This document shows positions 42,301-55,700 of a stretch of DNA of 64,000 nt, piece after piece (within the stretch, counting starts at the first letter, position 1; every line of letters begins with the position of its first letter). The stretch lies in assembly GCF_046630445.1 (NCBI RefSeq), contig NC_092338.1, positions 336,993,001-337,057,000 on the forward strand. Direction: 5' to 3'. Source of the DNA: Rutidosis leptorrhynchoides (lineage: Eukaryota > Streptophyta > Magnoliopsida > Asterales > Asteraceae). The notes beneath the pieces were generated by a model. That model had not been told where the DNA came from. It saw nothing but the letters and a program-made list of their open reading frames with translations, and did no database searches. The translations under genes were made by a program, and so were the position numbers.

Positions 42301-45300
42301 AGTAAGGCAGAGTCTTAAAATCCCAAGGGTTTTTCATGTAATCCACTCCACCTTCTTTCTTGATCGCATAACAATTCAACTCTTTAATCCAGGCCCAAGC
42401 TAGGACTTTCCCTTTGCCCATGTGCTCGTCCTTCTTGGTCACATACTTCAACCAATTGGGCTCGAGTTTCGGCTTTTCACAATAATTTCTGCAGCGCAAA
42501 GCAATTTTCCATTGCGCTTCCAAAACCTCTACCTTTTCTTTCAAAAACCTTACCGGCAAAAACCCTTCCGGTAACACCTCTGTTCGTTCTTTCTCTTCAC
42601 ACTTTCTGTTCAAAATCTCCTCATTCATTTTCTCAAAATCAGCAAAAGTAGGGAGATCATCATCAACTCCCTCATACCGTGGGTAATCCTCCACCGGTTC
42701 ATCCTCTATAACAACATCATCAAAAGAATTATCGGTTTCACCAACAGGAGCAGGTTCATCAACAAAATCATCATCACTGTCTCCAACCGATTCAAAAGAA
42801 TCATCATCAAAGTGGACCTTTGACGACGACGAGGCTGCATTTGCGTCAGCATATAAATTCGCTTCTTGCTCTAGACGCACCAGCCGATCGATGTCCTCCC
42901 TAGAGAGGTCGTGAGGAATCTCCCCCTCCTCTAAATCATCAAAAACAGAAGAATGATTTAGTTTATCTTGCATTGCTATGAACTCCGCGACAGTTATAAC
43001 CTGTAACGGAGTCGGATGTAAAGGGTGGTCGGTGTCATACCCTTTTGCCACTTCCAAGTCGAGCTGTTCGTTAAAATCCCCAAACTGGCTAGGTCCACCT
43101 CTCTCTTCAATAGTCTCAACCACCTCCAGATTCTGTTCTAGTTCTTCGAGTCGTTTAATAGCCGTCTGAGCCAAAGATTCAGCCCGAGGTAGGGCTAAAG
43201 CGTGACTATCCGACGTCGCTCTCAGCTCATCTATCTCTTTCCTTTGAGCCTCAATCAACTTCTGTTGGGCCTCATAGGCTGCCCTTAACCACTTGAACTC
43301 TTCTTCACGTTTCTTCTTCTCATCTTCAGCAGCTTTTTGAAACTGCTCAAAGTTTTCACACAGCGTAGCGTATCGCTGACTTAACGAGGCTACATCAGGG
43401 TTGGTTAGGGTTAAGGTTCGAGTTGATTGAGTGGGTGGAGGTTGTGGAATTGGATCTGTTGGAGTTTGAGTGACAGGAGGTGTTTCTGTTGTAGGATTTG
43501 TTTGGGTTTGGGATTGAGATTGGATGTTTGACGAAGACTCGCCAGGTTTCAGAACTTTCTTCATTAACCTCATACGTTTAACCCTCACAGCTTTAGTTGA
43601 CACTTGTGGAGTTTCCTCCATCTTTCGCTTCAACGCCTCGGCCGTTTCGGCCGGCAACTCCTCACCTTGACCACCGTCGACAGGACGATTTTCTGGCTGA
43701 GCTTGAGGCGGTTGATCAACCTCTTGCTCACCAACAACTTCAATCTCTTCCTCTACATCTGATTCACTGTCTGAGTGACGACAAGCATCACCCTCTGGAC
43801 AAACGTAATTTGGATTGGCTAAGTGACCAATCAACCTCTTAAACGGAACATCAGCCGTCCCCTTCTTCTTTTGTTGATAACGCGTTAAACCAACCGCGTT
43901 CAGGTGAATCAACTCAATAACATCCTCCTTGATTTTACGCAGGTCAGGAACCTGACTATCTATTATGATCTGGAGGAATCGAGGGTACATCAGGTACTGT
44001 GACCTTGTGTCAGCCTTGAGATTGCTGACAAGGTTATCGAAAATAGTCTTCGAAAAGTTGTACGGATGATTTAACGCTAACGCAACAAACATCGAGCACA
44101 AAACCGCAGATAAACCATCGTAACCTCCCTTCAGAGGGCTCAAACAACGAAGAATCACGTAAGTCAAATAACGATACTGAGGACAGAACCGCGTCCTTTT
44201 CACAGCACCAACAACGATGTCATCCGCATACCCACATCGTTTCAAACACTTCCTGACCTTCTTCACATTTAGCATTGTCGGCATTTCATCAGAATCGGGA
44301 AAACCTATAACATCCCTAATGATTTGCGTAGAAATACGCACAACCTTCCCATCGACAAGCCCTAAAATCACTGGCTTGTTATCCTCAGTCACTAACTCAG
44401 CAGTTTCCCAGAACTTCCTCTGGTGTGAGTAGTATGGAGTACGCTCAACACTAATAGCGTTGAAGATTCTCGAACGCTTCAGAAAAAGAATAATGTCGAC
44501 GAACCCATAGGCCTTGGATTCGTCACTGGTCTCGTTTAAGTACGCACAGACGTTTTGCTCTTTGCTTGCCTTTAAACCTGGCAAGTCCCTTGACAACGGA
44601 ACAATAGGAATTTCTTCCTGAGTCTCCTCAGACGATCGTGAGGCAGTAGGTTCAGTAGTAGCAGACATATCTGCAGAACCAAACAATTCACAGAAACTAG
44701 AGACTTAGAGCATGACCAATCACAAAACATAACATCAGGACGAACTACGCAACCAGGCCAAACGTTACGAAATAACCCTAAAAGTCAAACTGAAACATCT
44801 ACACTCGTGCGAGTGTCAGGTACACTCGTTCGAGTGTCACTTCACTCGTTCGAGTGAAGACTTCGGTCGTACGGGTGAAACAAGAATCTTGGCCTGGTCA
44901 AATAGCAAGTACAGTCGTCCGAGTGTAGATTCACCCATCCGGGTGACAATTCATTCGCTCGAGTGAAATTCACACTCGTGCGAGTGACGAACGTCACTCG
45001 TCCGACTGAAGTTCATCAGATCTGTTTGGGTCCGATGGAAGATTTGGTCAAATACGATGTTTTAGAACCTGTAATTCACAGCGAATAGCCTTTATAGGCC
45101 GCTTAACGTAAAGCACAAACCAATTTGATGATTCAACGGTTCAAAAAGTCTTAATTTAAACTTGGGTTTTCAAACACAAAATCATCCATAACTTGCGAAT
45201 CTGTACGAGTTAAAGTACCTGAATATGAGCGCTGAAATCACAAGACAAAGATGAGTAATAAAAACGAAAGCAAAAGCTCTTTTCTCAAATTCGAAATCCC

Positions 45301-46677
45301 AGATAAAATTCGCCAATTTTCAAGTATTTTGAATCGACTGTCGTTCATCTCCTTATATACCAGACAGACACAGTCGTACGACTGTACGTCAGCCGCTTCA
45401 CATTTTTGCCACACTCGTCCGAGTGACATCTCACTCGTTCGAGTGAGAACCTCATTCGTACGAGTGTACAGCAGTCACTGATCCCATATTTTCACTCTCA
45501 GTCGTTCGACTGAAGTCTCACTCGTGCGAGTGAACCCTTCATTCGCTCGACTGTAGCTTCAAAATTCAAAAAATCAACTTTTTCTTTAAACTTCACTTTC
45601 CCAAACCGTTTGCTCAAAACTCCCCCTGGGACTGATCTTTCACATTAAAATTCATCACATTTAGTCCAATTAGAATTCCAATCATAATTAAGTTCCATTT
45701 CGACAAAGAGACATCATTAAAAACGACTCTTATCAGTCTTACTACGCTAACAACCAAAATAAGCGAAAATCTTTTTGTATTTTTCTGAATGAAACATAGC
45801 TGAAGAACAATTAAACATAAATGAAACAAATCTACATATGAAACTAGCAAACATTAAGGAACATATTTTTGTGAGATAGATAACTTTGATAATTCAGGGA
45901 TCAGAACTGTCATTAAGTTGTAGTTTATGAACGTTCATTTCATAAGATTTAAGTACCTATAAGTTTTATCTTCAGCTCTTGGTATTAGCACACGACTAGA
46001 ATTACTGACTGTCACCCCAGACATTTTGATGATCACGTTATATTAATTACTTTGACATATTACTATGTTTGCTTAGATCATAGAGTCAGTCCTCATTTCA
46101 GATCGCACGATGTTTACGGTAGTCAATTGAGCACGAAAATCCCGACGCTGTCCGTTACCACGAGTGCATACTTTGGATCCAATTGTGAAGGAAGGTTCTC
46201 ACAGTAATTTTCGGAATATCCCTGTCGACCATGAGCCTCTACCTTGACTTAACACTTTGAAACAATTAGCTCGGCTAGATCTCACAGAACCAGTATCCTG
46301 AATACATGCGTCAAGAAGTTGACCACTGTCGCTAGAAACCCCTTATGCCGTATTCTAATTATTATTAAAGTTACTTGGGAAACGGAATAATAATCGCATA
46401 TGATGGCCTAACCTATAACTTCAGAGATTTTTGAGATATCTCCTTGATTGCCTAAACTTAAGAATACACCTTGGTATTATCGTGAAATGATCTGAAACAT
46501 GAACATTCTTCGTGTGTAGAATTCATCTCAATCTCGTTCTTGACGATTGATCATGATTTGAATCCTTGTCTTCTTCAGAACTGTTGACTTCAAATGTCTT
46601 CTAGACCAACCAGTTGTCTCAAAATTTTTCTACTAATTTTTTCATTTTTTTCAATTTTTCATTTTTCATTTTTCATC

Positions 46678-46720
<43 letters not shown>

Positions 46721-49700
46721 AAACAACGGTTGTCTTTGTGTATCTTGAACATGATGTCTTCAATAAATGTGTCTTCAATTGCTTTTCAACAGCCCATGAT
46801 TGTCTGTTTATCTGAAATATGTTTACCTCGGTGTACACTTAAGTATCTACTATTTTGAGTGCATATTTGAGTATTAATTTCGATTCTCCTAATCTTGGCA
46901 TGTAAGGTAACTAGAAACAGTGTGCACGCATAACAGAATACATCGCCTTGTATTGATTTTCTGAGTATTGTATTGCAAGTACTTAATACCCAGCGCTAAT
47001 TGTCTCGCAGAGAAAGTCTCAATAGGGGATACCCTCACCTTTTGTTGATTTCCCCAACAATTATTTCTTTCATACGCACCTGTGGTAGTTAAGTGACTAC
47101 CATCAACCGCTATAAACCTTTCCACGATTTCCTTGTCAAGATATTTACTTGGTTGTTCGTGTGATCACCTCATTCCAAGATTAGGTCAGTAAGACTTACC
47201 AATACACCTTTGATAAAAACCTATATTACATACGCTTAGAATCGTTAAACATACATGATCAGTAAAATTTCCTCATCTCCCAACAAGGTTAAATAACTCT
47301 TTTTCCATTTTCTATATTTTTTTTTTTATATTTTCTGATGTTGCGATTTTCTCCCCCTAAAATACTAAAACCGAAAATCTTTTTGGCTTTTTGGATTTTA
47401 TCTATACAAACAGAAAATAAATAAACACACAAAAGTAAAAGGCAGTAATGTTACAGAAAAGACTATGACTCGAGTTATTTTTCAGTCTCTTCGTCGGGAA
47501 CCATGTCTTTTAAAAGCTTTAGTCCAATTTCAGTTAATAAAAATTCAAAACGTGGTCTATCAAAAGCTTTTGTGAACAGATCAGCCCTCTGTTCAGTAGT
47601 CCCAATTTGAACTACATCAATTAAACGTTTTTCATAACAATCCCTTATAAAGTGGTATTTAATCCCGATGTGTTTAGTTTTTGAATGGTTTACGGGATTC
47701 TTAGTGACCGCTATGGCGGCAGTATTATCAACAAAAATAGGGGTATTAGAAATTTGCAAACCGTAGTCACGCAGCTGTTGTTGGATCCAGATAACTTGAG
47801 ATGTACAGCTTGCTGCAGCAATGTATTCCGCTTCACAGGTAGATTGAGCTACCGCAGTCTGCTTCTTACACTGCCATGTGACCAACCGCTTTCCTAAAAA
47901 CTGACAACCCCCAGAAGTTGACTTGAAATCCTTTTTGCATCCACCATAATCCGAGTCACTGTACGCTGTTAACTCAAACCCATCCGCACACGGATACCAC
48001 AAACCCAAACTCGGCGTTTCTTTCAAGTAGCGCATTATCTTCTTAACGACCAACATGTGATGAACATTCGGGTTCGCCTGATAACGAGCACACAGGCAAA
48101 CCGCAAACATTATGTCCGGTCGAGACGCCGTCAAGTACATAAGGGACCCAATCATGGCCCGGTACAAAGTCTGATCAACCTTCGCACCGTCCATATCCGG
48201 TGAGATGCCGTGATTAACCGAAAGAGGTGTCTTAGCAGGTCTCTCAGCCTCCATTTGAAAACGAGTAAGAATATCGGCAACATATTTCGTCTGGTGTAAG
48301 AAAATGCCTTTATCTGTTTGTGCAACCTGGAGACCGAGGAAAAACTTGATTGTCCCCAAAGAACTCATCTTAAACTTGCTCTGCATGATCTCCTCGAAAT
48401 CATCAACCATACCTTTGTCTGTAGACCCGAAAATAATATCATCGACATAAACCTGTACCAACATCAAATGCTTCCCCTTTTCTTTAATGAAGAGCGTCTG
48501 GTCAATAACACCCCTCCTAAAACCATTCTCTATCATGTAATTGGACAAGGTTGCGTACCATGCCCGCGGAGCCTGATGCAAACCATACAAAGCTTTGTCT
48601 AACTTGTAAACCTTTTCTGGAAAATGCGGATCCTCAAAACCAGGCGGTTGCTCAACATACACAGTCTCATTAATCTTCCCATACAAAAACGCGCTCTTGA
48701 CATCCATTTGGTAAACCTTGAAACCTTTGTAAGAAGCGAATGCCAAGAAAATTCGAATCGCCTCCAGTCTCGCCACTGGAGCAAAAACTTCATCATAATC
48801 AATGTCAGGGATCTGAAGATATCCCTTGACCACTAACCTTGCTTTATTCCTTACTACTATACCCTGCTCATCCTTTTTGTTCTTCAAAACCCATTTCAAA
48901 CCCAGCGGCTTACAACCGTGAGGTGGATTAACAAGCTTCCACACCTCTAAGTGTCTAAACTGCAACAGCTCTTCTTGCATTGCCAAAGCCCAATCATCAT
49001 ACAATAAGGCTTCGTAAACATCTTTCGGTTCGATCTGACACACAAAACAAGAATGGGCATGTCTGAAGATCCTCCCCGATCGATTCAGTTTCGAGTAAAA
49101 AGCTGTCACAACATTAGCACTTAATGATTCAGTAGGTTCCGAAGTTGAGGCTTCGGTAGGAGGTTTACCCGGAACACCAGTATCATCCACAAAATAATCA
49201 TTCAATCGACACGGACGTATAATATTTCGATTCGATCTACGTACTCCCCCTACATCACTGCGGGGTGCTTCATCTGATTCGGACCCTGAAGACTCATAGG
49301 GACCCGAATAAGTTTCGACTAAAGGTGGAACCGGCTGTTCTTCTTCCTCTTCTGACTCACTACCAGTAACAGATTGCTCAGCCTCATAATCACTTGTATT
49401 TTCCAACTCAGGAACCGAATTGGAAGTAGACGGAACATTAGCATTCGGAACAGGAGTAGGAACACTAGTAACAGGAACATTCGCTGCAGAAGATCGAGTC
49501 TCCCACAAAAACTGTGCAGCTAAATCTTCATCAGTAACTTCTGGAGGAAGATTAAACGAGTCAAAGAGATCGTTGTAGTCAAAGTGCCAAGCAAAACCCT
49601 TAACTGTAATAGCCTTTGGATCCATCTTAGGCACCTCAACCTCATAGTGAACTTCAACACGTTTCGTCTCTGTGTTATACACCCTTTTATTCGGATTCCC

Positions 49701-52700
49701 ATAACCTAAGAATATACCAGTAACAGCTTTCGGGTGAAATTTACCACCGGTATCTTTGATCATTATAGTGCACGGCGCACCAAACGGTTCTAGATGTTTA
49801 ATGTTAGGTTTCCGATTTTGTAGCAATTCATAACAAGTCTTCCCGTGCCTCTTAACAACTAGCACACGGTTCATGATATAGCAAGCAGTGTTCACGGCCT
49901 CACCCCAAAAGTTAATAGGAAGGCCCGAGTCCGCTAACATGGTTCTAGCAGTCTCAATTAACGTACGATTCTTTCGCTCAGCTACACCATTAGACTGTGG
50001 GGTGTACGCAGGACTAAACTGTTGTTGTATCCCTTTCTCTTTGCAAAAGTGGTCCATGTACTGATTTTTGAATTCAGTACCATTATCAGTCCTTATCTTC
50101 CTTACCTTTAAGTTGTACAAACTTTCAAGCTTCAAAATTAACAGTCGGATCTGCTCAAACGTTTCCGACTTCTGTTTCAACAACACAACCCACGAGAATC
50201 GTGAGTACTCATCCGTTACCACAAGACAATAAACTTCCCCTGTAAGTGTTTTCTGCTTAATTGGACCGAAAAGATCCATATGTAATAACTCTAGAGGAAT
50301 GTTAATCGAATGAAACTTTTTCGCGGGATGAGATTTCTTTGTCTGTTTCCCTTTCTTACACGGAACACAACCATCCGGAATATGAAAACTCTTAACATTC
50401 AGCCCCTCAACCAAACCTTTGTGGGCCAGATGGTTCATCTTCCTCAAACTTAAGTGACCCATACGCTTGTGCCATAACACTGACTCTTGTTCAGAAGCTT
50501 TCGAGACAAAAGCTTGTTGACCACCAACAGCAGCAGTGGCCTTCTTCATGTCAAGTATATATAAGTCTTTGTGTCGCGGCGCAGTCATAAGGATCATATC
50601 TTTAGGAATCTCAAACTCTTTCTTCAGAATGTAGCTGTTCTTATCATCAAACAACACTTTGTAATTCTTTTCAGCCACTTGGGAAACAGACAGCAGATTG
50701 TGAGACATCTGCTCCACATAATTCACTTTATCAAAACTAACAGAGCCATTTGACAGAATGCCCTGAGCAGTAATATTACCCCCTTCAGCTCCAGCAAAAG
50801 AAACTGGTCCACCGTCTATTGGTTTAACATTAGAAAGTAAAGCCAGATTCCCCGTCATGTGCCTGGACGCTCCACTGTCAACTATCCACGTGCTGGTACG
50901 TGGATTGTAAGCGACCTGCACAAAACAGTAAATGATTAGTTCACAATGGGCACCCATGCCCGAATGGCAGTGGGTTTCCCATCAACACCAACAACCGGCA
51001 ACTCAACCCATTTCCCTTGAGATCCAGACGGACCTTTAGAGTTGCCCTCTCGTTTTACTTCACTTTTCGGTTTCCAGACTTTTTGAACAACAGGTTTTCT
51101 ATAATAATTGGCAGTCTGGAAATCATTTCGGTCACGGTCTGACAACGGAGAGACTGACCTCTGCCAGTAAACTGGCCTTGGATTGAGGTCAACCTTCCTT
51201 TTTGGGGTCTGTTTAAATGGACAAATTCCCGCCCTATGACCTGAGGTCGCACACGTATAACAAGTAGTTTCGGCAGCTCGGTAGCTGTCATCAGAATTCA
51301 CGGAAGGCGGTCCTCGATATCGGGATCTTTGGACCTGAATTTTGGTAGGTGTGGACTGTCGTTTTGGTGAAACAGGTTTGGTCGGTGTTTTGGTTTGGGG
51401 TTTTGCCTGCTGTCTACGACCTGGTGGTATATATTTGGGTACACTACCATCAGTTACTCTTTTGCCAGAAGCATATTCATGCTCATGGTTTAGTCCCTGT
51501 TGGAACTTCACAACTGGTGGTGGCGTACTTTTCTTGTTTGAGGGCTTAGATCTATCAGCAGGTTTTACGGTTCTCGGTCTCTGTTTCTGCTCAGTCACCT
51601 TTTTAGCATTTGAAGGATTCTTAAGGATGGTGACTGGCTTACTAACAGGGGTTGGTTTCTTCACTTCAACAGTCTCACTTTCACTCTCAGAGTCAGTTTG
51701 ACTGTCTTCCACAATACCCTCAATAAAGATTTGGTCCTTTGGTTCAACTTTTAAAACCTCGGCTTTTGTGGGTTTGCCGGATTTCTCTCCACTTTTCTCC
51801 AGTGGGGTACTGGAATAGTCACCCATTAGAGGTGGAGGAATCCCGTCATACCCAAGCCCGGTCTTTCCTACGTTCTTGTGCGAATGAAACTCATGCACAT
51901 ACGACATTCTCTGGTAATTGTCAAGCCTAGCCTTCTCACATTCGTACTTATTCTTATAGGATTCTCTCTCAGTCTTAAGTACTTCCATTTCAGTAAGGTT
52001 CATATCTAAAATTCTCTTATTCAAAAGAGCATCAGCAGTTAAACCATCTACCTTAGTTTCTAGGTTCTTGATCTTATCTACATAATCTTGCTGCTTATTC
52101 AAGTAAAACAGGGCATCCTCATAATCCTTCTTATTTACAGCTACTTCCTTTTTAAGGCTATCAACTACACTAGCATACTTAGGGCATTCACTACATGTAG
52201 TGGGAATCTTATTCAAGGTATCTACAATGGATTCTAACCTAGCTACTTCTAGTTCATAAGCATGGCATTTTAAACAAGCAGAAGTAGAATCATTTGGTAC
52301 CTTAGGTGTCTCAGAAGTATTTGCCATGAAGGCACAGTTGTCTTTCAGTCCACCTGATTCCTGATACTCCGTTTCCGATTCCAGCTCAGACTCTGAACTG
52401 GTACCATCCGAGTATTCATCAACCTTATCAGCAGCATTACCATCACATCCCTTACCCTTAGCAGCAACATTACCATCAACTATTTTTTCAAACCAATTAC
52501 CCTCAGCAAAATCCAACCCAATAAGCTCATGATCAGACGAATCAGAAGACACATCAGACAACACAGCTTTAAACTTCTCAGCAAGACCCTTTTCTACTCT
52601 CTTTCTCAAACACAATTTCACTATCTCATCAGCCCGTTTAACTCGAGCTTCACACTTGCAAACATAACAAGCACAATCACTGTTACCCAAACAACCAGCT

Positions 52701-55700
52701 TTCACTCTTTCTAACCGTTCAGCTTCTTTCTCAGATTCTGACTTACCCATAAAAACTACATTAGCATGTTCAGCATCACCCAACCCAATTGACCATTCAA
52801 ATCCCTCATCAGCATAGGTTGTATTCATTGCAGAAGATGATGTTTCACACACAGTCTCCCTAGGTCCGTCAGTAATGGTAACTACTTTCCTGTCAACATT
52901 CCCACTATTAGGAGCAAACGGATTCTGAAACCCTGGTTTGTGAGGTCTAGTGCAAGTTTTCTTAAAATGTCCGTACTCACCACAATTGAAGCACCTAACC
53001 TTATTCTTATCAAAACCCAACTTTGAATCTTTGTTGCCATTCAAACTCGTCTGTCCAGTCCGTTTCAGATACTTCTTCGCCCTTCTGATAACAATTCCCA
53101 TAGCACAGATAATGTCCATCCGCTCAAGTTCATCTTCATCTATTTGTTCTAAATCCTCAGCACTCAAATGGCTATTAACCGCACTACCTGCCATCATCTC
53201 ATTGCAACAGTTTACCACAACAGCCGCTAGTTGCATTTCCTCCTTAATGACCTCAGGCGCTTTGCCTTTGTAATTGTCTAGATGCATCAAAGGTAACTGA
53301 AGTTCCTCTGAGGCCTTTCTTTTCTCTCCACTTTGAGGCGATGGTTGTTGAACATAAGATTGCTGTACTGGCGGCAATGGGCAAGATGTACCATACGAGC
53401 TCGCAGACATGTAAGCAGTTTGGAGTGGGGCATGTTGCACCGGAATCGAGGAGATACCGGTGGTTGCTCTGTATAACTTCGGATTTTGAGCACCGTTAAG
53501 TCTTGCTTCCCTAGTCTGCATTTCTAATTCTTTCTCCATCAACTTTGATGTGAAACCATACAAAGTCATTATCCCACCTGGACCTTCTCCAGTAGTTGTA
53601 CTAATTTGAGAGACTATGTAGTCCCACTTCAACGGTAACCCAAGCTTGAACTGTTTTATTGCCTTCTGTTCATCCACGGTAAGTCCATAACTTTTTAATT
53701 CACTAATCAGATGCCTATATCTCGTAACAGTCTGTTCTAAGGTCTCATCTGGTAAAGCTGCAAACCTTTTCCACTCCGCTTTTAACAACTGACCCTTGGT
53801 TTTTCTGTACCCCTCGGAACCCTCTGTTGCAGCTACAAGTGCATCCCAAAGAGTTTTGGATGTCGAGTACTGCTTGAACTGATGAAAGATTTCCGGAGAC
53901 AAGGCTTGCGTAAGATGGGCATATGCCTTACATTCTTGTGCATACGCAGCCTTCTCTTCGGCTTGAAATTCCGATCTGTTCTTTTCATGTAAGTCATTTC
54001 CCACAACCACGGTTGGCCATACGTAGCCAATCAAAATATAATCCCAGAGAGTTGCATCGATACCATTCAAGTAGATTTGGAAGCGTCCCTTCCAATCTAA
54101 GAAGTCATTTAAGTTCTCGAGTTTCGGACTACGGTTAGCCGAACCTGTTAAACTCTCGGACAAAATCAGTTTCTGTAAACCGGGATTGATTGCCAAAGCG
54201 TACTGTTGTGCTAGTTGATCATTAGTGTCAGACATGTTTGGTTTGATTAAGTGAATGAGTTCAAGTTTAAAAATTTCAAATTCTGAGTTCTGTTTAAACT
54301 ACACTCGTCCGATTGTCCCTTCAGTCGTCCGGGTGTCTCTCAGTCGTACGAGTGACTAACTAAATTTGGGCAGCACTTCGTGACTATAATGCCCCTGGTA
54401 TTACTTTTTCAATCGTCCGACTGTATATGTTCACTCGTCCGGGTGAAGGTTTCGTTCGTACGGGTGAAGGTCACTCGTAAGGGTGAAGTTGTTCGGTCGG
54501 TCGGGTGAATGTCACTCGTTCGGGTGTCTGGGGAAAATTGGGCAGCACTTCGTTGCCCTTTTTGCCCCTGGTATTACTCTTTCAGTCGACCGACTGAAGG
54601 TTCACTCGCTCGGGTGTCGACTTTCGTTCGCTCGGGTGTCCTAAACCTAGTCTCACTCGCTCGACTGAATGTGCTCAGTCGTCAGAGTGACGTTCTTGCA
54701 GTAGCAGGTCGTACTTTTGGGTTTTTAGCTTACTTTTCGATCCACCACTCGTTTTTGGGACTTTAGGCCTAATGCAAACCGATGGTTATCTCGAAAAGAC
54801 TTAACCGAACCTAAATCAACCAAAAAACAACCAACTTTAACGTAAAATATGACCGGATTTGACAATTTTCGGGTAAAACCCAAAAACACACAAAACACAA
54901 AATTCGATTAAACTAGACCAAATCCTACGATTCCAGCTCTGATACCAGTCTGTAGATGACTTTCTACGGATCTAGAGGTCGGTCTATGTCCGGATATCGT
55001 GGCGGAAACACGAAATCAAGCTTAATCGAATAACGGGTCAAGCGATAAGCGTCTAAGTCGAATCTAGGTCGAATCCTAGGTTAAGACGTGGCCTGATGGT
55101 GTTATTTCGGTGGTAAAAGTGGTCGGAGACGAATGGGGACGAAGGGAATCGGAGAGGGTAGTGAGAATGCGTAACCCTAATCTGTTCCAGAGTTCCCGTA
55201 TATATAATACCAGATGTCGACAGTCGGCCGACTGTAGTCTTACAGTCGTCCGACTGAGCTAGTCAGTCGTTCGACTGAATCTACAGTCGTCCGACTGAAA
55301 CTTCAGCAATAATACGATTATGTAATTAATAAGAACGCAAAGTAACGATTAATCATTAAGAACACATTACAAGACAGAGTTAAGCAACAACGAATAAGAA
55401 CTAGGGATTCACGAATATGCACCAACAGGATCTGGTTTAGCTTATTTAAATTAGGATCATGATTTAACAAACCTTTTTTCTAAGTCTGCTTTTTCTCGCT
55501 GCTTCTCTGTTTTGAGCTAAGCGCCTCAATGTCTACAAACAATTTGACACATTTTTAGCCACTTTTTAATTTTATTATTATGCAGTAAAAAAATACACAA
55601 ATAAAAATACATATGATATCATATCAAGAACTATATTTGCTAATATGGTTAAATTTACTTATGCAAGCTTGTGTTTAAAATGTAGGTAGTTAAAGAACCT

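Larger units (their letters stand above)
41273..55427 (-). mobile_element. Intact Ty1/copia Sirevirus-type element in TGA intron 6
   Basis: Seen: two 477-bp LTRs (41273-41749 and 54951-55427) differing at one base (41318 versus 54996), flanked by GGATC on both sides (41268-41272 and 55428-55432). The initiator-Met primer site is at 54936-54947. Three long uninterrupted ORFs follow on the minus strand: gag (50936-54235), pol (47475-50957) and a third ORF (41795-44686). Integrase precedes reverse transcriptase, the copia order. Palindrome arrays, several polypurine tracts and a large ORF after pol are known hallmarks of Sireviruses; the RT also fits, but placement is by eye. No nonsense codon or frameshift was seen, so it may be competent to move. 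Confidence 0.95.

Noticed and set aside
41795..44686. Third ORF as a classical envelope glycoprotein
   Set aside because: No signal peptide, no clear transmembrane anchor and no fusion-peptide-like segment; rich in coiled coil and charged residues.
46683..46719. Long T run as the tail of another LINE or SINE
   Set aside because: No recognisable retroposon body or target duplication next to it; treated as a simple repeat in the Sirevirus spacer.
51342..51701. Plus-strand ORFs opposite gag and pol (also 13351-13575, 42978-43842, 61710-62012, 62773-63498)
   Set aside because: Shadows of the real minus-strand coding sequences with no independent support.
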